Source: Amyelois transitella (taxonomy: Eukaryota > Arthropoda > Insecta > Lepidoptera > Pyralidae). Taken from it: a stretch of DNA of 64,000 nucleotides. The stretch spans positions 3,100,001 through 3,164,000 of the forward strand of contig NC_083531.1 in the NCBI RefSeq assembly GCF_032362555.1. Reading direction: 5' to 3'. Each line of letters starts with the position of its first letter. Within the stretch, counting starts at the first letter, position 1. The notes under the pieces are model-generated. The model worked only from the letters and a program-made list of their open reading frames with translations, was not told where the DNA came from and did not search any database. The translations under genes and the position numbers were made by a program. This document shows, piece after piece, positions 42,731-52,390 of this stretch.

Positions 42731-43078
42731 ATGGATGCAACAAGGCGCAGAAGTAATACAATTAGGCAATTGGAATTGCTGCTGGAGTTTGTCGAGGACA
42801 ATAAAGATTTAGCCCTTGGCAGACTCCGAGGCGAGAAGTCGCGAGCCTTATCAAAAAGGCTGTGGGAGATAATAAATAATAGGAACGATATGAAATGTCG
42901 TGTCAGACATAAATTAACAACAATAAACGTGTCCCAACAGGGCACTGGTGGGGGGCCCAATACACAAATAGTGCTAACACCCCTAGAAGAGAGGGTGGCC
43001 AACATCATAGGGCGTGGATGTTGGTCCTATGCCCAATATTGCATTAAACCCACTTCAGGTATGCAAATTTCACATTAA
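42731..43078 (+). CDS. Myb/SANT-like Harbinger accessory protein (partial)
   Basis: Begins MDATRRRSNTIRQLELLLEF, with DLALGRLRGEKSRALSKRLW of the Myb/SANT-like domain, then VSQQGTGGGPNTQ and LTPLEERVANIIG, the typical linker of these proteins. The usual tryptophan-rich second half of the domain (KTWDQWRR-type) is missing between, and the C-terminus runs into non-coding sequence. Likely a DNA-binding partner of the decayed transposase just upstream. Confidence 0.65.
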   Translation: MDATRRRSNTIRQLELLLEFVEDNKDLALGRLRGEKSRALSKRLWEIINNRNDMKCRVRHKLTTINVSQQGTGGGPNTQIVLTPLEERVANIIGRGCWSYAQYCIKPTSGMQISH

Positions 43079-43388
43079 CAAGAGTCTGTTTGTGTTAAAA
43101 TTCCTTGAAAATTGGTCTGTAAAGAGCCGATATCTATTTCGGAATTGTGCTTCCGACACATTTAAAATATCTTGCCGTAGAGCTTATGCATTAGCTTAAA
43201 TATCTGTTATATGAGTATAATTAGTTAGTTTGCTCCTCGTATAAACTCTATAGTTATGTCTTTGGCCGGTATTTTTTGTCAACAAGACGCTCAAAACTTA
43301 AAAAGTTTTCAAGTGGTTTCCGATACAAGTGGCTTACAATTCCATTTTGAGGTCTCTACAAAGTGAAAATCAAAGATTTGAAATAAAA

Positions 43389-43885
43389 ATGGATTCGCAA
43401 TCGCATCAGCGTCGCCGGCAAACGAGTGTAGAGCAGTTGGCGCCGCTTGTTGATTATTTAGAACTGCACAAAGACCTAGCTCTAGGAAGAGTAAGGTCAA
43501 AAGAAGCTTCGGGCTTTATCAGCAAGACTATGGAGAGAGTGTTCCCTTATATTAAATGTTGAGTGACCCACAAGGACGGGAAAAGAGTGGGCTAAGGTTG
43601 GTTAAATATTAAGATTATTGTTTGATTGAATTAGCTAACAATATAATACTTGTTTATATTAAAGTTTTCTTAATATGTTTATTTAATTTTTAGGTCTGGA
43701 ATGACCTTTAGTGCCGGGTGCGGGCTAAATTGGTCAGCATTAATGCCAGCCTTCAAGCGACAGGAGGTGGTCCAAGCACTGCCACATCCCTGACGCCACT
43801 TAAGGATAGGATTGCAAATATCCTAAGCAGAGATGTTGGCCCCTTACCTAATGTCAGACAAGATCCATTTGCATTAGTAAATGTA
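43389..43885 (+). pseudogene. Second Myb/SANT-like accessory gene, decayed
   Basis: Reads QTSVEQLAPLVDYLELHKDL then LGRVRSKEASGF at 43389-43560 and, after an intron-like AT gap, LVSINASLQATGGGPSTATS and LTPLKDRIANILSRDVGPLP at 43722-43870. Same order as 42731-43078 but diverged, so either a duplicate or another Harbinger copy. Confidence 0.55.
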
Positions 43886-44468
43886 AGACAATTTAAGTAT
43901 TTATTTATTTTTTATGGTTTAGTGAATAAATTAATTCATAAAGCATAAATTAATAATCAAAATTCAAATTTTAGGAGTGAATGAATGAAGAGAATCCAGT
44001 GGAGAGCATTGAGGAGTATGTTGTTAGTTACTGAAGAAATTGAACCTCTGGATACAGTGTAAGGCAATTTTACTTAGGACTTTTATTTCATTGATTGGTC
44101 CACCATCACAGTTTTTTTGTCAATATTAAAATATACACATAATATTATATTTTTTAGGATAGAATTAGAGTCTGCCATACAGGAAAGCCCTATAGTAGGT
44201 AATGTGGCGCAGGATGTTAGTGAGCCTGCACAAGAAAATGTTGAGTGGCTATCTCCAATGCCTGTGCCAATAATAGAACAAGTACCTCCTACACCTTCTT
44301 CACCAACTTCAGTCTTACGTGAGCGTGCGTGCGAGTAGCACGTGTGTAAAGTGCGCGCGGGCCCGTACAACGTAACATTCTGTCGGTAAGAATATTTTCT
44401 TTATTTTTTGGTATTTCTTTGTTTAATGTGTTAAATTATAATATGAAAAAAATATTGTTGCAGTAGAA
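43886..44468. other. Decayed accessory-gene tail and intron-like sequence
   Basis: 44159-44337 can be read, after a TTTTTTAG acceptor, as an acidic/Pro-rich tail (IELESAIQESPIVGN...PPTPSSPTS) such as ends Myb-like accessory proteins. 44320-44390 is GC-rich (cgtgcgtgcg, gcgcgcggg) and followed by a GT...GCAG intron-like gap to the piggyBac start. Confidence 0.4.
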
Positions 44469-44750
44469 ATGGCCAGAGGACTAAACGATTTAGAAATAAA
44501 TAAAATTTTGGAATTGAAAGACGTAGAAAATGACGTAATTTTTGACGAAGAGACGTGGAGACGAGTCCGATCATGTTAGTATAAGGGTTGAATCGGACAC
44601 GGAAGAGGTAGAAATACCTACTCTTGAGCCTCAACAAGGAAGTAGTGACAGCGATAATGATCAGCCTTTGTCAAATCTTACTCGTAGATCTATATATAAA
44701 GGCAAAGACAACACAATTTGGAACTGTGCTCTCAGAAAATGTGGCAGGGG
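44469..44750 (+). pseudogene. piggyBac-type transposase, N-terminal fragment
   Basis: MARGLNDLEINKILELKD is a standard piggyBac-like start. A shift near 44545 leads into HVSIRVESDTEEVEIPTLEP, then QPLSNLTRRSIYKGKDNTIW, the conserved GKDGT-W box before the DDE domain. It stops there; the DDE part is absent. Confidence 0.7.
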
Positions 44751-44910
44751 ACTGTTTTATACAACAGAGGACTATGTATTTGGTGTACTGGTTATTTTTT
44801 ATACATTGTCTGTGTTAATTCACCCGCTAGTCTGTTTTATCAATAGGAATCATCAATGTATCATTGCTTTGCATTATATTTCTTTATGAACATATATTTA
44901 TTTTACACAG

Positions 44911-45820
44911 GCCGACCGAAAATACATGATATGGCTCCTAGTAAGAAAAAGTTATCCCGAGAGGAATTACTAGAGAAGAAGAGAAAAGCAGAACGACTAC
45001 GATATGAAAAAAGAAAAAATGACCCACAAAAGAGACAAGAAATGAGAGAGAAGGAAAAGCTGAAGTATCAAAATAAGAAAGAAAAAGGTTTGCGAAAGTT
45101 AGTTAAGGACATGACACCTCGTGAGCACAGAGCTGCCTTAAAGAAGTGGAAAGAACACTGTACCGTGTATCGACGAAACAAGTAGTCGATGAAATTAATG
45201 CTCAAATTTCAGCTCTAAGTCCTTCCCTAATCAATCATAATGGAGAAGGTATTGAAATAAAACACACGTTATTTTTAACTATGATTGAGAGTGGCTCAGG
45301 TTTGATCAGAAACTTCATCGAGTGCTGTATGTACCATTTGCGGTGCAAGACCAACAGAGATGAACAATTTAGAAAAAGTTCAAAACAAACCTGTCGACGA
45401 AGCTTCTTATCAATATGGACTTTCAACTTTGCATTGTTGGATCAGATTAATGGAACTTATTTTACACTTATCTTACAATTTAGGATTTGCAAAATGGTCT
45501 GCCACAACTACAGAGAACAAAAATTTAAAAAAGGAAAAGAAGGCTTATGTACAAGGAAGGTTCAGAGAAGAACTTGGATTAAATATAGATAAACCAAAGC
45601 AAATTACTGGCAACACTAATGATGGTAATACGGCCAGGAGATTTTTTCAAAATTACCAATGTTCACCAGAAATCACTGGTATAGATGAGGAATTAATTAA
45701 ACGATTGTATATAATACTTCAGGTTATGTCAAGCGGTAGAGGTATTGATGCCACGAACTTTGGTCAATATGCATTTGATACAGCACAACTGTATGTTAAT
45801 AAATATAAATGATATTATAT
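44911..45820 (+). pseudogene. Unresolved transposon gene, N-terminal to middle part
   Basis: After a TTTTACACAG acceptor, ATG at 44931 gives MAPSKKKLSREELLEKKRKA, a highly charged helix ending DMTPREHRAALKKWKEHC. Shifted frames continue with VDEINAQISALSPSL, then CTICGARPTEMNNLE (two zinc-like Cys pairs), LSTLHCWIRLMELILHLSYN, KKAYVQGRFREELGLNIDKP, GNTNDGNTARRFFQN and GIDATNFGQYAFDTA. I know this protein type as a common, uncharacterised transposon gene of invertebrates but cannot name its superfamily. Two or three shifts are present. Element B interrupts it at 45820. Confidence 0.6.
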
Positions 45821-45832
45821 GAGTCGTATAGA

Positions 45833-46027
45833 ATCAAAGGCGGCTATCTGTAAATTTTGGTAAAAATAAGTTTTGACTATGGTAACATTTAAAATTTTGA
45901 ATGCTTCTAACGTATACATTGATTTACTATCAAAAATGGATATCTTTCATACAAAATACACGTCAAATCCGAGTTCATTTTCAAATACGGCTATCTGTAA
46001 AGATTCAAAATCAAACATGGCCTTCTT
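45833..46027 (+). repeat. Left subterminal repeat array of element B (4 copies)
   Basis: Copies of ATCAAANNNGGCTATCTG at 45833-45850, 45929-45946, 45980-45997 and 46010-46027, with 0-5 mismatches. The core GGCTAT replaces the AGCAAT of element A. Confidence 0.72.
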
Positions 46028-46172
46028 CATCCGTCAACCAATCACAGCCGTCGATTTGCCGCGCGACATTATGGCGGATCACAGTATTTTGCACAAATAG
46101 TGTTGAGTGATTTTTATTTATTTATTACAGTTTAAGTTTGTGTTACTAAAGATATTGACTGAAATTGAAATA

Positions 46173-46267
46173 ATGGAGTCTAATCCTAGGTTGGTTACTA
46201 ATCAGTTTTCTCGAAAACGACGCAGAAATCCCGAAAAATGGCAAAGAAATGTTGCTAAAAGAATGAG
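46173..46267 (+). CDS. Element B transposase, exon 1
   Basis: 95 nt from ATG to ATGAG|GTTAGT, giving MESNPRLVTNQFSRKRRR and ending VAKRMR; same length and phase as element A exon 1. Joined to 46459-48172 it makes a 602-aa protein. Confidence 0.75.
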
Positions 46268-46458
46268 GTTAGTATTGTTACTAGGGCTGTGCCACAATCT
46301 CATTGTAATTTAATATTTTATTTATTAAGAATTTGGATTTCTATTTATAATTTTAGCTAAATAATTTATAATTTTTACTATAACAATAAAATGGATATCA
46401 TAAACATCATCTACCAAGTATTGTTTATCGAGATAAAGAACTTACTTATCTATTTTAG

Positions 46459-48172
46459 GTATTCTTCTAAATCTGCGCCTGAACGAGTCTGTAACCATTT
46501 ATCAAAAGCGCTACAGTGTGCAAAGTTGACAATGGACCAAATCATGAAACTGCACCGCAACTTTTATGCACATAGTGAAAAAAAAGAGCAAGACGCACTT
46601 ATTTTAAAATATTGTTCGGTGCAAAGCACAGCTTATAAAAGACAAGGATTTAAAGGACAAAGACAAACTGCCACAAAATATCACGTCATTTTGGATAAAG
46701 GAAAAAAAATACCGATTTGCAAAAAATTCTTTTTGTCCATATTTGGTGTAACGAAACACCGAGTGGCATATGTAATGAATAGATTTTATTACACATCCGA
46801 GTTTCCTACCGAAAAGCGTGGTGGGAACCACAAAGAACATAAATACTATGCTCAGAAACAATCTATTCACGCATTCATTCAAAAATTAAAGTGTGTTGAG
46901 TCACACTACTGCAGAAAAAGCAAATTCGCAGAGAGACAGTATTTACCATCAGAGCTCAATATTAACAAACTGTTTATAATATATAAGAGCAGTGAATTTG
47001 CAAATTCTAAGGTAAAAAAGTCGTATTTTCGTTGTATTTTTAACAAATTTTACAATATCGGTTTTGGATCGCCAAAAACAGACGTCTGTTCAATGTGTTT
47101 ACAACTAACAGAGAAGTTAAAAAATGAAAGTGACCCGCAAAAAAAGAACGAACTGATAACTCAAAAACGAGTACATACGTTGCGAGCAAAAGCATTTTTT
47201 GAGAAATTACGTGAAATATCTGATGGATTGAAAGTAATATCCTTTGATTGCCAAAAAAATCTGCCCCTACCTAAATTGCCCGATCAGAGCACGTATTACA
47301 GCCGGCAATTATACTTATACAACTTCACCATGGTGGAAGGATCTTCTACTCTTCCATTTTCAAAAGAACGTATTTTTGCATATGTATGTACTGAAAACGA
47401 ACATAATAAGGATTCTAATCTAGTTTCATCGGCAGTCTACCATCGTTTAACCGAAACAGATAAAACTAATATCGACACTATTCGATTGGTTGCTGACGGC
47501 TGCGGAGGCCAAAATAAAAATAGTATTTTAGTTGGTACGTGTTGTAGTTGGCTGCTAAAAAACAATACTATTAAAAAAATAGAAATAGTGTTTCCAGTGA
47601 CGGGGCACTCATACATGCCAGCAGATAGAGTATTCGGAGTGATTGAGAAAAAACTGAAAAATCTTGAAGTAATATTGCACCCCAACGAGATCAAAGACAT
47701 AATCACTGAAACGGCCACTTTGGTGGAATTCGGTAAAGATTGTCCTGTTAAGGACTGGAGAAAGTCCGTTAAAAATGTCGTCAAACAGACAACATCGTGG
47801 CCTATGAAGTTCAAGGAGTGCAAAAGGTTCATTTTAAAACGGTCGAAAAAGCCAGGCAGTGTCCTGGTTCGAGGAGAACTTTTCTATAAAAGTGATGTTG
47901 CAGTAGCGGCCAATGTATGCCAAAAGGGCAAGAAAATAAGTATGATTGAGCCGCAAACTTTACTCAGTGGTGTACCTGTAAACAAAAATAAACTGGAAGA
48001 TGTAAATAAGTTGCTAGTTAAACACTTTGGCCCTACGTGGAAGGAGTTACAAACTTTGGCCTTTTATGACAATTTATTTATGTCACAAGAGTCTCTTATT
48101 GCTTCACCAGAAGAGCAAATTCAAGATTATTGCGAAGAACCATTAGATGATGCCTGTGATCTTCGTATATAA
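46459..48172 (+). CDS. Element B transposase, exon 2 (DDE-type, Sola-like tentative)
   Basis: Acceptor TATTTTAG at 46458; the phase restores Arg-Tyr-Ser. Conserved landmarks: RVCNHLSKALQC (Cys/His pair), ICKKFFLSIFGVTKHRV, ESHYCRKSKF, YLPSELNINKLF, FGSPKTDVCSMC, FDCQKNLPLPKLPDQ, YYSRQLYLYNF, ADGCGGQNKN, VTGHSYMPADRVFGVIEKKL and KRFILKRSKKPGSVLVRGE. The Asp in FDCQ, Asp in ADGCGG and the Glu or Asp in the DRVFGVIEK block are candidate catalytic residues (inference). About 570 codons uninterrupted to the stop at 48172. Element A's protein aligns over its full length with many differences, so the two are old relatives. Confidence 0.82.
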
Positions 48173-48179
48173 AAATCAT

Positions 48180-48411
48180 AGAGCATTGAATCACCGTGTC
48201 GCTCGCGCGCTACTAGAGGCGCCTTTGTCGACAAATTCTTTAAAAAGCAACGTGTCAGTGGGCGTCACCGTTTACCCACACTAATTATTACAGAAGTAAT
48301 GCATCTGAATAGTCTAAGCTGACAGCCAAACGTCGCATTTTGGAATTTAATGATAATGACCCTTGACTAACTTTCGTCTCTAGTCCGGCCGCGCGCGAAG
48401 TTCATTGCTCT
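48180..48411. mobile_element. Small MITE-like insert in element B 3' non-coding region
   Basis: Imperfect inverted ends, AGAGCATTGAA at the left and TTCATTGCTCT at the right, with CG-rich blocks just inside each (tcgcgcgc, cgcgcgcg) and TAGAGGCG/CGTCTCTA also inverted. About 230 bp, non-coding. No clear target duplication. Confidence 0.35.
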
Positions 48412-48929
48412 GTGATAAAAATGCACGAAGGTCACCGGTACCATCTAATTTTATTACTTAAAAAACATTGCATTAAATTTTGTATTAAGTTTAAGAAAGT
48501 CATTATTTCATTTTCATGTTTAAAAAAAACTAAGTACCTACCTATTTCATTTTAATTCACTGTAACTTAAGTATAAAGTATAAAATTAAAATATCATTTC
48601 TTTCTAATTTTGTTGTTACGTTAATTTTATCCAGTTGAAAATTCTAATTTCATTTTTATGTTATTAAATTCTAATTTCATTTTTATGTATACAAAAAAAA
48701 AACTTAATTTTGTTGGGAATTAAAATTTCACTTGTTTTAATTTTGTTGATAATTAAATATTATATAATTTACTGCTTGTTTGTTAACATTTATTGATAGT
48801 GATATTGTTATCCGAACCACTATTTGAGTAACAATATCACTAACAATACCCCAGTGGTGTCAAATAAAAATAATACTTACTCATGATATTGTTTAGTGAC
48901 AACCCTTATTTTACTTTTTTTTTATTAGT
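48412..48929. other. Element B 3' non-coding region
   Basis: AT-rich; contains a short duplicated TTCTAATTTCATTTTTATGT (48643, 48667) and the GTGACAACCCTTA block (about 48895) also present near both ends of element A. No gene. Confidence 0.5.
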
Positions 48930-49038
48930 ATCAAACATGGCTATTTGTCATTGGCTTGGAATCAAAGGTGGCTATTTGTCTATATCTCAGGTTCAAATAC
49001 GGTTATTTTCAAAGTTCAGTATCAAATGTGGCTATCTG
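48930..49038 (+). repeat. Right subterminal repeat array of element B (4 copies)
   Basis: Copies of ATCAAANNNGGCTATYTG at 48930-48947, 48961-48978, 48992-49009 and 49021-49038. Confidence 0.75.
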
Positions 49039-49237
49039 CACAAAATAAACACCTGCCGTATCTAAACATTCAACTTTAATACAGACTTTGAGTTAAATTG
49101 TAAATTCTTTAATGATAATTTTGTCTTGCAAACAAAAATTTTGATGTAAAAATGAAAAACAGTCCTAAAGGGTTTATTTTTTATATTGTCACTTTTCAGC
49201 CATAACTCAGATAGCCGATTTTGATCCTACACGACTC

Positions 49238-49528
49238 ATATGCCATCTTCGGTGCACAAGGTGTTAATTCATGGTGAAAGTATTATACGACATTTCTCAG
49301 TTTTGCCTCTTGGACAACTCTCAGAAGACGCCCAGGAGTCACGAAACAATGACTACAGGCAGTTCAGGCTTCATCATGCAAGAAAATGTTCGAGGACAGC
49401 TACAAACGAAGATGTTTTACACACTTTTATATACCTCTGATCCATATATTTCATGTTTGAGAAAACCTTACAATAAAAAATATTTGGAACTTTTTGATGA
49501 AGCTATAGAGCTCTTGAGTGACTGTTAA
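49238..49528 (+). pseudogene. Unresolved transposon gene, C-terminal part
   Basis: Continues 44911-45820 beyond element B. Removing B and one ATAT restores a frame reading YYMPSSVHKVLIHGESI, then LPLGQLSEDAQESRN and FRLHHARKCSRTATNED. A shift near 49430 leads to YTSDPYISCLRKPY and the end at 49528. Confidence 0.6.
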
Positions 49529-50339
49529 GCTATATTTTTATATTGTCTTGATATTTGACGAAGTTATTTTATTTTATTTCTATTCATATTTCTTGTAACA
49601 TAGATGTAAGTCTACAAATTCTGTACTTATTTATGTTCTACATTTCTTATTACTACTATTAATAAACTTTCAATTATAAAGTGTACGTTATTTAATTGTA
49701 CATATATCGAAGATTATCAGGAAAAAAAATCACGTTGATATCATCATTAATAAAAAAAGTTATGGATTTATGAGATGAAAAGTAGTCAAAGTTCCCACTG
49801 TGCGTCACCTCAACTTTTTGTTTGACAAGTTTCGGAACAGTAAAGTGATAGCTGCGTTCGAACCATCTGTCAAAACATTAGCGACTCCCAGCCGACTCCC
49901 AGCTAAACCGGTTCCAGTCGGCAATATGGTTTTTCGCCGGGCCTAGTGAGTCAGTTTGCCGCGAACTGTTCATGCGGACAGTTGGAAAGAAATTATCGAC
50001 GTGTTTGGACATATTTTTTTGCATCGCACTTAACTAATCTCTACGCATACACACCACAGAAATCCAACATGTCCAAATGTATTAAAATACAGAAAGGTTC
50101 ATTAGTGAAATACAGAATAGAGTCTATTTTGTGGTCTATTCAATAGACCATGCATGTGGAATATGTCGAGAGAAGAATACAGCAACAGAGTATTAAAGCA
50201 GAGCGGTTAGAATGAAATCGCGGATATTCTATACGGTGATTGGCAAATCTTAGAAGAAAACCCTAAACAAAAAAGCAGTAAATTCCATTCAAATGAAATT
50301 ATTATTTATTCATTAATCTTAATTAACGCCGCCAAAGGA
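49529..50339. other. No firm gene
   Basis: 49529-49900 is AT-rich 3' flank of the unresolved transposon. 49946-50144 holds a 66-codon frame with KSNMSKCIKIQKGSLVKYR that I do not recognise. The area leads into a piggyBac fragment. Confidence 0.35.
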
Positions 50340-50369
50340 ACTACAATGGCAGAGCCAATATTTGGTTTT

Positions 50370-50598
50370 GTCTTTTACTGCTAAAGTAGTTCTTAACTTA
50401 TTTCAAGACTACCTTGGCAGACATTTTATACTTTTTATGGATAATTTCTATAACAGTATATATATATATATAGCTTTATGCCGGTTTTTAAAGAGAAATA
50501 AGACTGATGTCGTCGGTACTTTAAACAAATGATATCAAACGATTGTGGACAGACAAGTACCGACTGGACAAATGGTAAGCCGACATTTTGGAGACGTA
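50370..50598 (+). pseudogene. piggyBac-type transposase, DDE-core fragment
   Basis: Reads VVLNLFQDYLGRHFILFMDN then FYNSIYIYIAL, the MDNFYxS box with a catalytic Asp of piggyBac transposases, and KTDVVGTLNK. One in-frame TGA lies after the NK. The fragment is cut at GTA by Harbinger A and continues at 54097 as VAVVSWKDTK. Confidence 0.7.
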
Positions 50599-50749
50599 AG
50601 GCCTACGCAGACCGGGACGGAATGGCAAGGGATTTTAATTTTTACTAATGGACATTCAACCGTACTGTTACAGAAATACGACATAAATTGCTATGCTTTA
50701 AAATGATGCCGTGGCATTGAAAGGGATTTAATCGAAAAGACACGCCACA

Positions 50750-50905
50750 GGCTCCCGTGGCGGGATGCCGCGGCATACTGCGGTAGGCAACGGCATGACA
50801 CGGACTCCGGCGCTCGTCACAGGCTCCCGTGGCGGGATGCCGCGGCATACTGCGGTAGGCAACGGCATGACACGGACTCCAGCGCTCGTAGTAATATACT
50901 GCGGG
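50750..50905 (+). repeat. Tandem duplicate with GCCGCGGCAT motifs, left end of Harbinger A
   Basis: About 78 bp (CACAGGCTCCCGTGGCGGGA...) occurs twice in tandem, at 50747 and 50817, each with ATGCCGCGGCATAC. Related TGCCGCGGCA palindromes cluster at the other end (53926-54030). Confidence 0.7.
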
Positions 50906-51032
50906 GTGCGGCGGTGGGGGTAGAGAAGCGGGGAATGCACACCATTGACCATCCATTTGCGCCCGCGTCTTTGACGACTGTGTACCTACGTGTTTTTTTC
51001 GGAGACCAGTTTTTTACGTTTTTTATTCCAAC

Positions 51033-51162
51033 ATGGAGGAAAAATTAATAACATTAGTTCAAGCCTATGATTATTTATATAATATGTCATCAAAACATTA
51101 TATGAACACTCAAATGAAGAACAATGCGTGGAGAATAATTGGGACAGAAATGAATAAAACAG
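51033..51162 (+). CDS. Harbinger A MADF accessory protein, exon 1
   Basis: ATG at 51033 gives MEEKLITLVQAYDYLYNMSS and NNAWRIIGTEMNKT, the first half of a MADF domain, then donor ACAG|GTAAAT. Exon 2 is at 52391, beyond the transposase exon on the other strand. 130 nt, phase 1. Confidence 0.8.
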
Positions 51163-51208
51163 GTAAATATTTTTGCAATATAATTATATTTTAATACTTC
51201 ACACGGTA

Positions 51209-52097
51209 TTAATGTCTATTTACAATATCGTTTTGCCATGGAATCGAGCCCTCATCAGAGTTAAAGTAATCTTTAAACATCTCCCGTACTGTCGTACCAT
51301 CTAATGCATTGTTCATATTATTATCGTTTTCTAAATTAATGCTTACACTTGCTATACTTTGACTTTCTGTGCTTGTACCACCTATGATGAAATTGTGTAA
51401 GCAAGTACATGCTAAAATGATATTATCAATATATTTTGGTTGAACCTGAATTCCTTTTTGACATAATTCGAAACGTTCTTGAAGTATACCAAATGCATTT
51501 TCGACGATACGCCTGGCTCTACTCAAACGATAATTGTATATTTTCATTGCTTCATCTGTCAATCGGTCGCTACTAAATGGTCTCATAATGTTTGTGGTTA
51601 ACGGAAAAGCCTCGTCTGCTATAAAAACATAGGGCAACTCAAGATCTGTCCTCGGTAAACGTTTTTTTGGGGGAATATCGAGGGCATTAGAAGTCAATTT
51701 TTTTCCAAATATTGAGTTTTGCATTATACCTCCATCACTATTTCGTCCATATGATCCTACATCTGCAATCACAAATTTATAATTTGCATCCACAACCGCT
51801 AGTAGCACGATACTAAAAAACTTTTTATAGTTCATGTAGAGACTTCCACTATTGCGAGGTGCCCTTATCCTAAAATGTTTACCATCTATTGCACCGATGC
51901 AGTTCGGGAAATTCCATTTTTCATCAAATTCCATCGCGATTCGCGTCCATTTTTCCCTTGTTGGTTTTGGCATAACACTAGGCCTTAGGACATTCCAAAT
52001 GACTTGGCAAGTTTCATGTACTATAGAGCGCACTGTACTAAACCCCATACGATAGCTGTAACCTAGAGACTTGAAGCTACTTCCCGTGATCAAAAAT
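51209..52097 (-). CDS. Harbinger A transposase, exon 2 (DDE_Tnp_4 core)
   Basis: The acceptor (TATCTTTCAG) precedes 52097; the join to exon 1 gives LCLRFLITGSSFKSLGYSYR, the expected Harbinger junction. Core motifs: NFPNCIGAIDGKHFRIRAP (first Asp), VVDANYKFVIADVGSYGRNS (second Asp), and RRIVENAFGILQERF (Glu). Ends at 51209 after TCLHNFIIGG and an acidic tail. The exon lies in the intron of the accessory gene on the opposite strand. Joined to 53539-53867 it gives about 405 aa, normal for the family. Confidence 0.88.
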
Positions 52098-52390
52098 CTG
52101 AAAGATAATATAAAGAGGGGTAAGTGAGGCAGAGTGAAAGACAGGGTACAGTTAAACAAAGTCAATTAAATAATACGATATATTTATTTATATATAATTA
52201 TGAATTCCTCACGATATTTTCCTTCACCGTAAAGCCAGTGGTAATTTTTACTTAGAAAAAAAATTAGCTCAATATAATCCCATAAACATAGCTGGTGCTA
52301 ACCTAGTCACCTAGTCACTATCTAAGGCCTTTTCCCATTACCTACTTATTCTGATTCTATACCATTTTACCTGCTTATGTTTTGTTTTAG

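Larger units (their letters stand above)
45821..49237 (+). mobile_element. DNA transposon element B (relative of element A), looks whole
   Basis: 3417 bp with perfect ATAT duplication (45817-45820, 49238-49241). Ends are inverted repeats: GAGTCGTATAGAATCAAAGG on the left and, inverted, GAGTCGTGTAGGATCAAAAT on the right. Contents: left subterminal repeats, two-exon transposase gene (46173-46267, 46459-48172), a small MITE-like insert (48180-48411) and right subterminal repeats. Intact gene, ends and target site suggest it could be autonomous. Family as for element A (Sola-like, tentative). Confidence 0.88.
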
